Under the pieces are notes generated by a model, which saw nothing but the letters and a program-made list of their open reading frames with translations, was not told where the DNA came from and ran no database searches. Positions 27,453 through 36,725 of a stretch of 64,000 nt of DNA are shown in pieces. The translations under genes and the position numbers were made by a program. Position 1 is the first letter of the stretch. Each line of letters opens with the position of its first letter. The stretch is from Aurantiacibacter marinus. Its GTDB lineage: Bacteria > Pseudomonadota > Alphaproteobacteria > Sphingomonadales > Sphingomonadaceae. Where the stretch lies: NCBI RefSeq assembly GCF_001021555.1, contig NZ_LDCP01000001.1:310001-374000 (forward strand), in the 5' to 3' direction.

Positions 27453-27737
27453 TCAGCGTACTTCGCGGGGCAACTCATCCAGAAGCAGATCGCGTGCCGC
27501 ATTGGCTTCATGCACCTGTTCGTTAGATCCGCCGCGATCAGGGTGAACCATTGCGACAAGCCGCTTGTGCGCTGCGATAATATCTGGCCTGCTGGCGCGG
27601 GCTTCCACGCCCAGCAGACGGCGCGCGCGGGAAAGCGCATGATTGCGGGTGCTGTCCTTGGGCTGCCACGGCCAGCGTCCGAATATCCAGCGGAAGAACA
27701 GCAGCAGAGCGCCGCCGATAACAATAAATTTCAACAT
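27453..27737 (-). CDS. Membrane-anchored J-domain protein
   Basis: 94 aa. One N-terminal membrane helix (residues 2-19, LKFIVIGGALLLFFRWIF) is followed by a J-domain with the diagnostic His-Pro-Asp (AMVHPDRGGSNEQ, about residues 66-75) that stimulates DnaK ATPase. The Tim14/DjlA-like layout suggests it recruits DnaK to the inner membrane. It sits 1 bp after mipZ on the same strand, so it is almost surely co-transcribed, linking a chaperone cofactor with division-site placement by position only. No zinc or C-terminal DnaJ domains are present. Confidence 0.9.
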   Translation of the reverse strand: MLKFIVIGGALLLFFRWIFGRWPWQPKDSTRNHALSRARRLLGVEARASRPDIIAAHKRLVAMVHPDRGGSNEQVHEANAARDLLLDELPREVR

Positions 27738-27738
27738 C

Positions 27739-28602
27739 TCAAGCGGGCACCGGCGCGGGCTTGGTGGCTGGCAGACTTGGCGCTTCGACCTGCTGCCTTG
27801 CCGGCATCTTGAGGCGCAAGTTCTGCACCAGATTGCGCAGTTCCTGCCGGGCTACCAGATGGCTGGTGCCCAGTTCGCCCAATTGCCCCTTGTCCAGCAA
27901 GGTCAGACCGGACGGAAACAGTTCGCGGTATACCACCCGTTCCGACAAGCCTTGCACCGCGCGGAAGCCAACGCGTTTGGAAAGTTCGGTCAGTGCCTGT
28001 TCGATACGCCGCTGGTTGCGCGCGTCGGTGTAGCCGGTGCGGTTGCGCACCACGACCCAATCCATCTCGCTTCTGTGTTCTTCCAGCTGGGCACGGCTGC
28101 GCTTGATGCGCGCTTCCCAGATCAGCTCTGCATAAAAGGACAATTTGCGCACTTTGAAAGTTTCCGCATCGACTTGCCCGATCAGATCGAAATCGACGAA
28201 GCTGTCGTTCATTGGGGTGACAAGCGTATCGGCGCTGGCAGCCACATGCCGAGCGAAGGGATCGTCGCGTCCCGGCGTGTCGAAAATCAGGAAATCTGCG
28301 CCTTCGGAAAGCCGCGCGGCCTCTTCTTCCAGCGCCTCTATCGTGTCGCCGTGGCAGGTGTCGAACACTGGACCTGGCAACGCAATATTGCGGCGAAGCT
28401 GCGTTGTGGCGCGGTTTTCGCAATAGCGGAAGAAAGTGGCTTGCCGCGTATCCAGATCAAGTGCGGCGACCTTCGCCCCCTGATACGCCAGCGCAACTGC
28501 CACATGCACAGCAGTGGTTGATTTGCCCGTCCCGCCCTTTTCATTTGCAAATACGATGCGGTGGGGCCCGGATGGCAAGGGAGTGATCGGCAAATCGGGC
28601 AC
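27739..28602 (-). CDS. mipZ: Division-plane positioning ATPase MipZ
   Basis: 287-aa ParA-like ATPase that in Caulobacter forms polar gradients and inhibits FtsZ. It has a deviant Walker A FANEKGGTGKSTTAVH (residues 18-33), LDLDTRQATFFRYCENR (a MipZ-type signature), DTPGRDDPFARHVA, and VVRNRTGYTDARNQRRIE. The start is GTG at 28602. A single GANTC (CcrM methylation) site, GAATC at 28642, lies in the 68-bp gap to divergent panC. The mipZ-panC neighbourhood is common in alphaproteobacteria. The C-terminal tail is Pro/Ala-rich. Confidence 0.94.
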   Translation of the reverse strand: MPDLPITPLPSGPHRIVFANEKGGTGKSTTAVHVAVALAYQGAKVAALDLDTRQATFFRYCENRATTQLRRNIALPGPVFDTCHGDTIEALEEEAARLSEGADFLIFDTPGRDDPFARHVAASADTLVTPMNDSFVDFDLIGQVDAETFKVRKLSFYAELIWEARIKRSRAQLEEHRSEMDWVVVRNRTGYTDARNQRRIEQALTELSKRVGFRAVQGLSERVVYRELFPSGLTLLDKGQLGELGTSHLVARQELRNLVQNLRLKMPARQQVEAPSLPATKPAPVPA

Positions 28603-28670
28603 TGGTGGGCTTTCTCTTGGTTGAGGAGGCGGCTAGCCTCGGAATCGTGTTCTACCGGAGAGACTAACCC

Positions 28671-29519
28671 ATGCAAACCGTGACCACCCTGCCGCAACTG
28701 CGCCAAGCTGTGGATGAATTGCGCAAGAGCGGGCGGATTGCTCTCGTACCGACGATGGGCGCGCTGCACGAAGGCCACCTGACCCTGATGCGGGAGGCCG
28801 CGAAAGTGGGACAGCATGTCGCCGCATCAATCTTCGTCAATCCGCGCCAGTTCGGGCCCAATGAAGATCTGGATGCCTATCCGCGCCAATTGGCTGAAGA
28901 TTCTGCCAAGTTGGAGGCGGAAGGCGTCTCCCTGCTATGGGCGCCGGATGCAGAGGTGATGTATCCGCCAGGCTATGCGACCAATATCAGCGTGTCCGGC
29001 GTCAGCACAGGACTGTGCGGCGGAAACCGGCCCGGCCATTTTGACGGTGTGGCAACGGTGGTATGCAAGCTGTTCAATCAGGTCCGGCCCGATTTCGCCC
29101 TGTTCGGGGAGAAAGATTGGCAACAACTCGCCGTGATCCGCCGCATGGCGCGCGATCTCGATCTCGTATTGCCGAGCGTCGACCGAATTCACGGTGTCCC
29201 GACCATACGCGAGGCAGACGGCCTCGCCATGAGCAGCCGCAATGCCTATCTTTCGGCTGAGGATCGCGCCGCCGCCGCAACGCTGCCGCGCGCGATGAGG
29301 GAAGCCATTGCACGCATTGGCGCTAGCCAGGAAGTCCACGCCACGCTCGCCATGCTTGAGGACGAGCTGCTGGGTGCAGGGTTTGCAAGTGTGGATTATG
29401 CCGAATTGCGCGACGCCGACTCGATTAAGGTTCTGGAAGCAAACAACAGCAACGCCCGGCTGTTTGTGGCGGCGCGCATCGGCGGCACTCGATTGATCGA
29501 CAATATGGAAGTCATTTGA
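28671..29519 (+). CDS. panC: Pantothenate synthetase
   Basis: 282 aa; joins pantoate and beta-alanine with ATP. Signatures: LVPTMGALHEGHLTLMREA with the HxGH motif (HEGH), SIFVNPRQFGPNEDLDAYPR, FGEKDWQQLAVIRRMARDL and SSRNAYLSAEDR (KMSKS-like). It is divergent from mipZ and followed by a partial copy of the hairpin-bounded repeat and tRNA-Gly on the opposite strand. No panB or panD nearby. Confidence 0.97.
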   Translation: MQTVTTLPQLRQAVDELRKSGRIALVPTMGALHEGHLTLMREAAKVGQHVAASIFVNPRQFGPNEDLDAYPRQLAEDSAKLEAEGVSLLWAPDAEVMYPPGYATNISVSGVSTGLCGGNRPGHFDGVATVVCKLFNQVRPDFALFGEKDWQQLAVIRRMARDLDLVLPSVDRIHGVPTIREADGLAMSSRNAYLSAEDRAAAATLPRAMREAIARIGASQEVHATLAMLEDELLGAGFASVDYAELRDADSIKVLEANNSNARLFVAARIGGTRLIDNMEVI

Positions 29520-29539
29520 ACGCGGCGCGCAACACCGAT

Positions 29540-29638
29540 CGGAAAGCGACCGACAGGGCCGAATGGCCGCCCACAGGCTTCCCGCAACGGAGCCAAGGGA
29601 GCAGTGCCGAGGATGTGAGCGCGGATGCGCCCGCCTGA
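29540..29638 (-). repeat. Half-length copy of the GGAT-loop hairpin repeat, beside tRNA-Gly
   Basis: Read in the tRNA direction it begins with a GCGC-ATCC-GCGC hairpin and TCCTCGGCACTG, and continues through GGGCGGCC, TTCGGCC and TGTCGGTCGCT, matching the left half of the copy at 45376. It ends where that copy turns into the TAGCGAC hairpin arm. Its tRNA-side end is 8 nt from the tRNA-Gly CCA. Confidence 0.65.
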
Positions 29639-29646
29639 AGAAAAGC

Positions 29647-29720
<74 letters not shown>

Positions 29721-29724
29721 GTTG

Positions 29725-29761
29725 GGCGCGCAGATGCCACCGGCAGGGCCGCCCCGTCAAG
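29725..29761 (-). promoter_or_regulatory. Probable tRNA-Gly promoter
   Basis: Minus strand: CTTGACG, 17-bp spacer, GCATCT, then a GC-rich GCGCGCC discriminator before the tRNA. The same CTTGAC plus GCGCGCC layout precedes tRNA-Thr. GC-rich discriminators are typical of stringently controlled stable-RNA promoters. Confidence 0.5.
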
Positions 29762-29782
29762 CCTTCGCTTCGTCAGATGTCC

Positions 29783-30415
29783 TTAGCTTTCGTCAGCAAC
29801 GCCATCATTTGGCGAGGGGGCGGTGGCAGCGCGGCCTGATGCCGGCGCTATTCGCACTTCCACCCGGCGATTGTTCCGACGACCCTGTTCGTTCGGGGTA
29901 CCATCCGGCCGCGCGTTGGGCTCGGCAGGGTTTTGCTCTCCAAACGCGATCACGCGGATGCGGCTGTCTTTGACACCGCGCTCCACAAGCCAGGCGGCAA
30001 CCGCTTCGGCGCGCGCGCGCGACGCGCGCAGATTGGCCTGATCATTGCCCGAACTATCTGTATGCCCTTCCAGGATTACCGGCCATTCTTCTGCAATCGC
30101 GTCTGATCGCATGATGCTTGCCAGCATCCGTTCAGCCCGCGCGTCAATATCGGATCCGTCCGGAAAAGGTATCGTGATTTCAATTGGTTCTGAAGGTTCT
30201 TCTGCCGGTTCAACCGGTGCCACATCCTCTCGAATGATCGAGACAGCCGGGCTTTCACTGACACTGGGTGACGGCGTCGCCAGTGGAACTTCCGCGCTCG
30301 CAACTGGCGAGGGCTCTTCCTCGCTTGTGTCATCGCGGCGCAATTCGCAGGCGGACAGCGCGCTGGCAGCAATGGCCAGCGCGGCGTAACGGGCGATAGT
30401 GTGGCGATTGCTCAT
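29783..30415 (-). CDS. OmpA-family peptidoglycan-associated lipoprotein (antiporter-linked)
   Basis: 210 aa from the ATG at 30415, which has AGGA eight bases upstream; an ATG at 30436 overlapping the antiporter stop would give 217 aa. It has a signal sequence with lipobox LSAC (SALSACELRRD), a Ser/Pro/Glu-rich linker, and then a C-terminal OmpA-like domain: ITIPFPDGSDID, ILEGHTDSSGNDQANLRASRARAEAVAAWL-type core, VIAFGEQNP and NNRRVEVRI, the peptidoglycan-binding fold. It is probably an outer-membrane lipoprotein tethering the cell wall. It follows the antiporter gene directly. A second OmpA-type lipoprotein is at 56536. Confidence 0.9.
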   Translation of the reverse strand: MSNRHTIARYAALAIAASALSACELRRDDTSEEEPSPVASAEVPLATPSPSVSESPAVSIIREDVAPVEPAEEPSEPIEITIPFPDGSDIDARAERMLASIMRSDAIAEEWPVILEGHTDSSGNDQANLRASRARAEAVAAWLVERGVKDSRIRVIAFGEQNPAEPNARPDGTPNEQGRRNNRRVEVRIAPASGRAATAPSPNDGVADES

Positions 30416-30432
30416 AGGTCGGGTCCTGTTGG

Positions 30433-32337
30433 TCATGCCGGTTCTGCCGCGGAATCGTCCTTCGATCCCTTGCGCGCTGCATTTCTATCAGCGTTGCGGG
30501 CCGCCTTCTCTTCGGTCCGTTCGCGCGGGGGAGCAAAGGATATGATCGCATCGCCGGGCTGCGGCTCCGGAGCAGTGGCGTGTGTGAAGAATTTCAATTC
30601 ACCACTGGGTTTCATCAAGAGCAGCATGTTTGCCGAATCTGGCAGCGATTCGCGCGCATCTTCGATGTTGAACTGTTCGGACAGCTTGGTGCGGCGCAGC
30701 ACCCAGCCTTCCTGCTGGCGTTGTTGTACGTCATCGACACCAAAGCCGGAAGCGAACAGCGCTCGGCCGCGCAATGATGCCGGCAAGGCGCGTGGATCCT
30801 CATCATCGGCACCTTCGCCAAGCTGATATACTTTGTCCGTGCCAATTTCTGGAGCAAATTCGGAACAGACAAGGGCGTTATACGCCTCGTTATCGGTCGC
30901 TGCGACAAGTGACTGGAACGGGGTCAGATCGAGATTGTGCTCGGTAGCCTCGTTCAGGATTTCGCCGTGATATGTCGGCAGGCCTAGCGCGCGGGCAGGC
31001 TTCAGGCGCTGCCAAGACGAGTCGACGACCATTACCGGCGTATCCAGCTTATGCAGCGTTTCTGCCAGCGCTATGCTCCACGGGGTTGCGCCGGCGATCA
31101 AAAGACCAGGCCGCGATGCGCCTTTCACCTTGAGCAGTCGCGCAACGAAATTCACCGAGAACCCGTGCGCCACAATGGTCGCGACCACTACGGCAAAGCT
31201 CAGCCCGATAAGGATCGACCCGTCAGCATAGCCCAGATCGGACAGTCGCAGCGCAAACAGCCCGCTGATGGCGACCAGCACAATCCCCCGCGGTGCAATC
31301 CAGGCGAGGAACAATCGTTCGTTCCATGGAACGGAGCTTCCCAGGAACGACAGCAGGATTGTCGCCGGACGTACCAGGAACAGCAAAGCGAGAAGGAAGA
31401 GATACAGTCGCAGCCCTTCGACCTCGAACGGGTTGAGATATTGCAGTTCGGTCAAATCGAGCGAAGCCGACAGCAGGATGAAGATACCCGATACGAGCAG
31501 CACGGCGATATTTTGCTTGAACGGGTGAATGCTGCGCAGGCTGGAGATATGCATGTTGGCGAGCGCGATGCCCATGACGGTGACGGCGACCAGGCCCGCT
31601 TCATGTTCAATCTTGTTACAGATCACGAACACTCCGACGACGAGGACCAGCAGCACCGAGACTTTCAGATATTCTGGCACCAGTCCACGCGGGAAGCTCC
31701 ATGCCACAAGCCTTGCAGCAAGGTAGCCGATAGCCCCTGACAGCACGGCCGCGACGGCAATTTGCGGCACCACTTCGAAAGCAGTGCCACCGTCGGCTGT
31801 CGCGCGGAAATATTCATAGGCCACGACGGCGCAAAGCGCGCCGATCGGATCATTGACGATCGATTCCCATTTCAAAAGGGCTGCGGGCCGCTGCTGTACG
31901 GCCGATTGCCGCAGGAGCGGCAAAACCACAGTAGGTCCTGTGACAACCAGGATGCCGGCAAACAGGATGGCAACCGGGAGGACGAGGCCAGCAATATAGT
32001 AACAGGCCAATGTTCCAAGAACCCAGCCAATCGGCACACCAAGCAGGACAAGCCGCCAGACACCTTCGCCGTATTTCTTCAATTCTCGAAAATTCAGGCT
32101 GAGCCCGCCTTCGAAAAGGATAATTGCGACCCCGATCCCTACCATCGGTTCAAGAAGATCACCAAAAGCAGCTTCCGGATCGAGGCGAGGATAACCGAAA
32201 TATCCGAGAACAGGACCCGCTATGAACCCCGCCGCGAGCATGAGCACGATCGCAGGCCAACCGGTCCGCCACGCGACCCATTGGGCGCCTATGCCAAGCA
32301 CGCCGACAAGCGCGATTGTAATCGCCTGCTGTTCCAT
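30433..32337 (-). CDS. CPA1-type cation:proton antiporter with C-terminal TrkA-N-like region
   Basis: 634 aa. The first ~400 residues form about 12-13 membrane helices of the Na+/H+ exchanger fold, with GVAIILFEGGLSL, VTGPTVVLPLLR, the ion-binding SIVNDPIGALCA (Asn-Asp motif) and LAWIAPRGIVLVAISGLFAL. The cytoplasmic C-terminus resembles a nucleotide-binding TrkA-N/RCK fold (GLLIAGATPWSIALAETLHK, PVMVVDSSWQRL, LVAATDNEAYNALVC), suggesting ligand gating. Cation specificity (Na+ or K+) is not deducible. A charged Lys/Arg-rich tail ends the protein. The following lipoprotein may be co-transcribed. Confidence 0.9.
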   Translation of the reverse strand: MEQQAITIALVGVLGIGAQWVAWRTGWPAIVLMLAAGFIAGPVLGYFGYPRLDPEAAFGDLLEPMVGIGVAIILFEGGLSLNFRELKKYGEGVWRLVLLGVPIGWVLGTLACYYIAGLVLPVAILFAGILVVTGPTVVLPLLRQSAVQQRPAALLKWESIVNDPIGALCAVVAYEYFRATADGGTAFEVVPQIAVAAVLSGAIGYLAARLVAWSFPRGLVPEYLKVSVLLVLVVGVFVICNKIEHEAGLVAVTVMGIALANMHISSLRSIHPFKQNIAVLLVSGIFILLSASLDLTELQYLNPFEVEGLRLYLFLLALLFLVRPATILLSFLGSSVPWNERLFLAWIAPRGIVLVAISGLFALRLSDLGYADGSILIGLSFAVVVATIVAHGFSVNFVARLLKVKGASRPGLLIAGATPWSIALAETLHKLDTPVMVVDSSWQRLKPARALGLPTYHGEILNEATEHNLDLTPFQSLVAATDNEAYNALVCSEFAPEIGTDKVYQLGEGADDEDPRALPASLRGRALFASGFGVDDVQQRQQEGWVLRRTKLSEQFNIEDARESLPDSANMLLLMKPSGELKFFTHATAPEPQPGDAIISFAPPRERTEEKAARNADRNAARKGSKDDSAAEPA

Positions 32338-32453
32338 GAAACTCCCTGCGGGACTGCCCCGCTTTTACATCCAATGCCCGAAGGCAGATTTTTTTCCCGA
32401 GTTTTTCGTAGGCTACCGGGTTGAAGCATTTGTCGGCCAACTGTGTGGCTGCG

Positions 32454-32990
32454 TCAATGACCTTCAAAAGTGACCACGGCCTCTGCGTTCAATCCATGTG
32501 CCGCAAGAGCCTTGGCCCCGCCAAGTTCTGGCAAATCGATTACGAACAAGGCACGGTCAACGACGGCTCCGGCGCGGCGCAGCAGGTTTGCGCCGGCTAT
32601 CGCTGTTCCGCCGGTTGCCAGCAGATCATCGACAAGCAGCACCCGTTCTCCGGTAGCAATCAGGCTGGGATCCAGTTCAAGTCGCGCAATGCCGTATTCA
32701 AGGCTGTAGTCCTCGCCGATCGTTTCAACCGGCAATTTCCCCCCCTTGCGCAAGGGAATGAATCCAAGACCGAGTTGTATTGCAAGCGCTGTGCCGAAAA
32801 TGAAGCCACGCGCCTCAATCCCGGCAACGGAGTCGAATTGCCCTGTCCGGGAAAGCCGGGCCAGTTCCTGAACAGACATTGCCAACGCCTCGCCATCAGC
32901 GAGCAGCGTGGTAATATCCCGAAACTGGATGCCCTTCTTGGGAAAATCAGGGACCGTGCGGATGCGCGCCTTGATGGCATCTGCCGTCAT
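32454..32990 (-). CDS. apt: Adenine phosphoribosyltransferase
   Basis: 178 aa; salvages adenine with PRPP to AMP. Family stretches: RTVPDFPKKGIQFRDITTLL, VAGIEARGFIFGTALA, RKGGKLP, and the PRPP motif RVLLVDDLLATGGTAIAGA. The start at 32990 fits the family; the open frame extending to 33128 runs into petC. It lies 22 bp after petC and probably shares the petABC transcript, a metabolic odd-one-out at the end of a respiratory operon. Confidence 0.96.
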   Translation of the reverse strand: MTADAIKARIRTVPDFPKKGIQFRDITTLLADGEALAMSVQELARLSRTGQFDSVAGIEARGFIFGTALAIQLGLGFIPLRKGGKLPVETIGEDYSLEYGIARLELDPSLIATGERVLLVDDLLATGGTAIAGANLLRRAGAVVDRALFVIDLPELGGAKALAAHGLNAEAVVTFEGH

Positions 32991-33012
32991 AGCGCGCTCC
33001 GCAAGATACTGA

Positions 33013-33888
33013 TTAGTCTTTCCGCTTGGGCTTAACGCCCGACCAAACCTGCTTCTTGGCGAACCATGCAAGGATTGTGGCGAACAAGGTAAATGCCAGC
33101 ACCCACCAACCGGTCTGTTTGCGCGCAATCATGCTCGGTTCTGCAGTCCAGGTAAGGAACGCCGCAACATCGGCAGACATCTGTTCAACCGTCGCGCTGG
33201 TGCCATCGGAATAGGTCACCTGGTTGTCGACGACGAGAGGGGGTGCCATCGCAAGATTGATGTTCGAGAAATATGGATTGAAGTGCAGTCCGACACCCGG
33301 GACGTAGTCCGGCGCTGTTTCAGCGAAGACTTCTCCGGCTTCGTTGGTGAAAGTCTGCGGATCATCATAACCTGACAACAACGAATAGACATAATTGCTA
33401 CCGTCTTCGCGCGCCTTCGTGATCAACGAAAGATCAGGCGGAATGGCGTTGTTGTTGGCAGCCGCCGCGGCAATGGCATTTGGGTAAGGCGATGGAAAAC
33501 TGTCAGTCGGGAGGCCCGGACGTGTCGCAGCTTCGCCGGTATCGGGATTGATGCCGGGAACGGTCCATGTTGCAGCCTCTGCCTTTACCTGTGCTTCGGA
33601 ATAGCCAAGCTGCTCAAGGTTACGGAACGCCACATAGTTGAGCGAATGGCACGCCGCGCAAACTTCCTTGTACACCTGATAACCGCGCTGCAATTGCGCG
33701 ATGTCCCATGTGCCCATCGCACCAGCGAACTGGAAGCCCCCTTCAGGCGCTTCTGGGTGCTGCTTGAAGGAATAATAGGCAGGCTTCTCGGTCGGTTCGG
33801 TAGCCGCAGTATAAGCGCCTGCTCCGAATGAGACGAGTACCACAAGCGTGAAGCCGAGGCCGATGAGGATACCAACGAGGCGGATCAT
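33013..33888 (-). CDS. petC: Cytochrome c1 of the bc1 complex
   Basis: 291 aa. An N-terminal hydrophobic signal/anchor (residues 4-28) precedes the haem c motif VCAACH (Cys77, Cys80, His81) and the axial Met expected in the domain around NINLAMAPPLV, and a C-terminal membrane anchor (about 260-280, GWWVLAFTLFATILAWF). Ends in a Lys/Arg-rich tail. It is the third gene of petA-petB-petC, feeding electrons from ubiquinol to cytochrome c. Followed closely by apt. Confidence 0.96.
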   Translation of the reverse strand: MIRLVGILIGLGFTLVVLVSFGAGAYTAATEPTEKPAYYSFKQHPEAPEGGFQFAGAMGTWDIAQLQRGYQVYKEVCAACHSLNYVAFRNLEQLGYSEAQVKAEAATWTVPGINPDTGEAATRPGLPTDSFPSPYPNAIAAAAANNNAIPPDLSLITKAREDGSNYVYSLLSGYDDPQTFTNEAGEVFAETAPDYVPGVGLHFNPYFSNINLAMAPPLVVDNQVTYSDGTSATVEQMSADVAAFLTWTAEPSMIARKQTGWWVLAFTLFATILAWFAKKQVWSGVKPKRKD

Positions 33889-33917
33889 AATGTCGTCTTT
33901 CTCTTAATCCCGACCGC

Positions 33918-35213
33918 TTAAACGGCCACCGGCTCGGCGTTTTCGCCCAGCACTGCCTTCTTGTCCGATCCCAGCACGGCCTCAGTAATCGAGTACGGCA
34001 TGGGTTCGGGCCGTTCGATCGAGGAAATGATCGGCAGGATCACCAGGAAATGCAGGAAGTAATATGCTGTCGCGAGCTGGCTCATCATCACATAGGGTTC
34101 TTCAGCCGGGGCGCCGCCCAGAAAAAACAGAAACGCCATGCACGGGATCAGACCGAACCAGAAGAACTTGCGGAACAGCGGGCGATAGTGGCCGCTGCGA
34201 ACAGGACCCTTGTCGAGCCAGGGCAGGAAGAACCAGACCAGGATCGATGCAAACATCGCCAGAACGCCCCACAGCTTTGCCGGGAGGATGAAGTCAAAAG
34301 TGAAGGCACGCAGGATCGCATAGAACGGGTAGAAATACCATTCCGGCACGATGTGCGCAGGAGTCGAAAGCGGGTTTGCCGGAATGTAATTGTCCGGGTG
34401 ACCCAGTACGTTCGGCAGGAAGAACACGAAGCTGAAGAACAGCAGCAGGAACACGCCTAGCCCGAAACCGTCCTTTGCCGTGTAATACGGGTGGAACGGC
34501 AGGGTATCGCTTTCCTGCTTGATTTCCACGCCTGTCGGGTTGGAAGAGCCGGGAATGTGCAGCGCCCAGATGTGGAGGATAACACAGCCCGCGATCACGA
34601 ATGGCAACAGGAAATGCAGGCTGAAGAAGCGGTTCAGCGCGGCATTGTCCGGCGCATAGCCACCCAGCAACCACACCTGCAAAGGTTCACCCACCAAGGG
34701 GATTGCACCAAACAGGCCAGTGATCACCTTTGCGCCCCAGAAGCTCATCTGGCCCCATGGAAGAACGTAACCCATGAAGGCAGTAGCCATCATAAGCAGG
34801 AAAATCGTAACGCCCAGAAGCCAGATCATTTCACGCGGCGGCTTGTACGACGCATAGAAGAAGCCGCGGAAGATGTGGATATAGATAACCAGGAAGAAGA
34901 AGCTGGCACCATTGGCATGCGCGTAACGCATCAGCCAACCCCAGTTCACATCACGCATGATGTGTTCGACCGAGCTGAAAGCGATATCTGCGTTGGCCGC
35001 ATAATGCATTGCCAGCACTACACCGGTTACGATCTGCAGCATGAGGCAGAAGCCCGCCAGCACACCGAAATTCCAGAAATAGGAAAGGTTGCGCGGAACC
35101 GGATAGCCAGCACCGACAGCATTGTAGACGAAGCGCGGCAACGGCAGTTTCTCATCGAGAAACTTCGTCAGATCGTTCTTCGGTTCATATTCCTTGGCCC
35201 AGGGAAAGCTCAT
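33918..35213 (-). CDS. petB: Cytochrome b of the bc1 complex
   Basis: 431 aa with eight membrane helices. Includes the Qo-site PEWY motif ([14 protein letters not shown]), haem-ligand helices ([39 protein letters not shown]), [16 protein letters not shown], and the mid-protein [19 protein letters not shown]. It is the proton-pumping core between petA and petC. The length is about 30 residues above the mitochondrial type because of an extended N-terminus and C-terminal tail, normal for alphaproteobacteria. Confidence 0.97.
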   Translation of the reverse strand: MSFPWAKEYEPKNDLTKFLDEKLPLPRFVYNAVGAGYPVPRNLSYFWNFGVLAGFCLMLQIVTGVVLAMHYAANADIAFSSVEHIMRDVNWGWLMRYAHANGASFFFLVIYIHIFRGFFYASYKPPREMIWLLGVTIFLLMMATAFMGYVLPWGQMSFWGAKVITGLFGAIPLVGEPLQVWLLGGYAPDNAALNRFFSLHFLLPFVIAGCVILHIWALHIPGSSNPTGVEIKQESDTLPFHPYYTAKDGFGLGVFLLLFFSFVFFLPNVLGHPDNYIPANPLSTPAHIVPEWYFYPFYAILRAFTFDFILPAKLWGVLAMFASILVWFFLPWLDKGPVRSGHYRPLFRKFFWFGLIPCMAFLFFLGGAPAEEPYVMMSQLATAYYFLHFLVILPIISSIERPEPMPYSITEAVLGSDKKAVLGENAEPVAV

Positions 35214-35232
35214 ATCAAGTCTCTTCTTAGCC

Positions 35233-35808
35233 TTAGCCGATCACGAGGGTCGTGTCGGTGATGGTGTATTCCGGTACCGCAAGATTGGTCGGTGCCGGGC
35301 CTTTGCGAATGCGCGCGGCGGTATCATAGTGCGAACCATGGCAAGGGCAGAAATAGCCGCCAAATTCGCCCTTGTCCTCACCTTCGGCAGCGCCCAGCGG
35401 AACGCAGCCCAGGTGCGTACACACACCCATGACAACAAGCACGTCCTCGTGCCCTTCCTGCGTGCGCTCCGCCAAAGTCTGTGGATCGCGCAGCGAATCG
35501 GTGCTGACTGCATCGGCAGCTGCAATTTCTTCAGGTGTCAGTCGGCGAATGAAAACCGGCTGCTTGCGGAACACCGCCTTGATCGCCTGTCCGGTTTCGA
35601 TCGAACCAATATCAAGTTCCGTTGTGCTTTCTGCCAGAACGTCTGCCGAAGGGGCCATCTGGCTGACCAGCGGATAAACCATGATCAACCCGCCGATACC
35701 GGCAGCCGAAACGGCGGCGATCTCGATAAAGTCGCGGCGACGGACGCCGTCCTCGCCAACAGCGTCAGCGGCTACGCTCGCTTCAGGATTGCTTGTGGTG
35801 GTTGCCAT
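35233..35808 (-). CDS. petA: Ubiquinol-cytochrome c reductase Rieske iron-sulfur subunit
   Basis: 191 aa. It has a twin-arginine start ([10 protein letters not shown], residues 22-31) followed by one membrane helix, a hinge, and the Rieske domain with cluster ligands C130-T-H132-L-G-C and C154-P-C156-H157-G-S. The start at 35808 is chosen over an upstream frame to 35982 that lacks support. It heads the petABC operon. The upstream 227 bp (to pgeF) holds the presumed promoter; I see nothing else there. Confidence 0.97.
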   Translation of the reverse strand: MATTTSNPEASVAADAVGEDGVRRRDFIEIAAVSAAGIGGLIMVYPLVSQMAPSADVLAESTTELDIGSIETGQAIKAVFRKQPVFIRRLTPEEIAAADAVSTDSLRDPQTLAERTQEGHEDVLVVMGVCTHLGCVPLGAAEGEDKGEFGGYFCPCHGSHYDTAARIRKGPAPTNLAVPEYTITDTTLVIG

Positions 35809-36035
35809 GTGCTTGCCCTGCCTGGTCCTTGCCCTGCGTGCTGAACCGCCATGCGTCCGTCTCACCGGAGCCTGAGGTTCGCGAAAAAACCTAGTCCACG
35901 CCGCCCGTGTCGATAATCTGAAGACGCGGGCGCGGCGCGGCATCTTGGCGCGGCTGATAGACCAGCAAATCCGCCATGCCAACCCGCCTTTTGGCCATGG
36001 TCCCCACGAAAAAGGCCGTAAACAGCAATCGGTTG

Positions 36036-36725
36036 TTATTCTGGCAGCCCGATCAGCGAATATTGCCGGCCATCGCGCGCCTCACCCCGGTGCGTGGCGC
36101 GGCGATAGGAATGGAATTGCCCTTCATCTGCATAGGTATCGCGGCCAAGGGCTTCCACCAATCCCAGCTTCAGCGATTCGAGCCTCCATGTGACATAGGC
36201 AGGCAAGTCAAAAAGCCACTTGCCGGGTTTGCCCCGCTTGAAGAATCGCTGGTGACGCTCTTCGAACTGTTCGCAGAACTCCCAGCCGACTTCATAGTTT
36301 TCCTGCGCGATAGTCGGGCCGATAGCTGCGCAAATGCTATCACGGCGCGCGCCCAGCTCTTCCATTCGCCGAACCACAGCCTCGATCACGCCGTAATGTG
36401 CCCCGCGCCAACCGGCATGGGCGGCCCCGATAACGCCAGCGCCCTTGTCTGCGAGCAGTACAGGCGCGCAGTCGGCCGTGCGAATGCCAAGCACGAGGCC
36501 GGGAGTCGCTGTCGCCATCGCGTCGGCTTCTGGCCGCGCGCCCGCAGGGTACGGGGAATCCACCAGCACCGCCTTTGGCGAGTGAACTTGCTCTAGCAAA
36601 ACCAGCTTTCCGCCTGGCAAAATCAGCTCTGGATCCGGCTCACCTTCGTAACCGACACCGGCCAAAAAACCGTGCGGCGTTGCAGCGAGCCCGTCGGCGC
36701 GCAGGATTTTGCGCGTATCAGCCAA
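36036..36725 (-). CDS. pgeF: PgeF/YfiH-family peptidoglycan editing factor / purine nucleoside phosphorylase-like
   Basis: 229 aa of the multicopper-oxidase-unrelated LACC1/YfiH family. Zn-site residues are visible: LLEQVHSP (His), RTADCAPVLL (Cys) and AAHAGWRGAHYG (His), and the region AIGPTIAQENYEVG. Members have been reported as peptidoglycan amino-acid editing enzymes (PgeF) and purine nucleoside phosphorylases. The start is TTG at 36725, which overlaps the pepN stop by 8 bp; no ATG is available nearby. Co-transcription with pepN is very likely. Substrate here unproved. Confidence 0.9.
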   Translation of the reverse strand: MADTRKILRADGLAATPHGFLAGVGYEGEPDPELILPGGKLVLLEQVHSPKAVLVDSPYPAGARPEADAMATATPGLVLGIRTADCAPVLLADKGAGVIGAAHAGWRGAHYGVIEAVVRRMEELGARRDSICAAIGPTIAQENYEVGWEFCEQFEERHQRFFKRGKPGKWLFDLPAYVTWRLESLKLGLVEALGRDTYADEGQFHSYRRATHRGEARDGRQYSLIGLPE

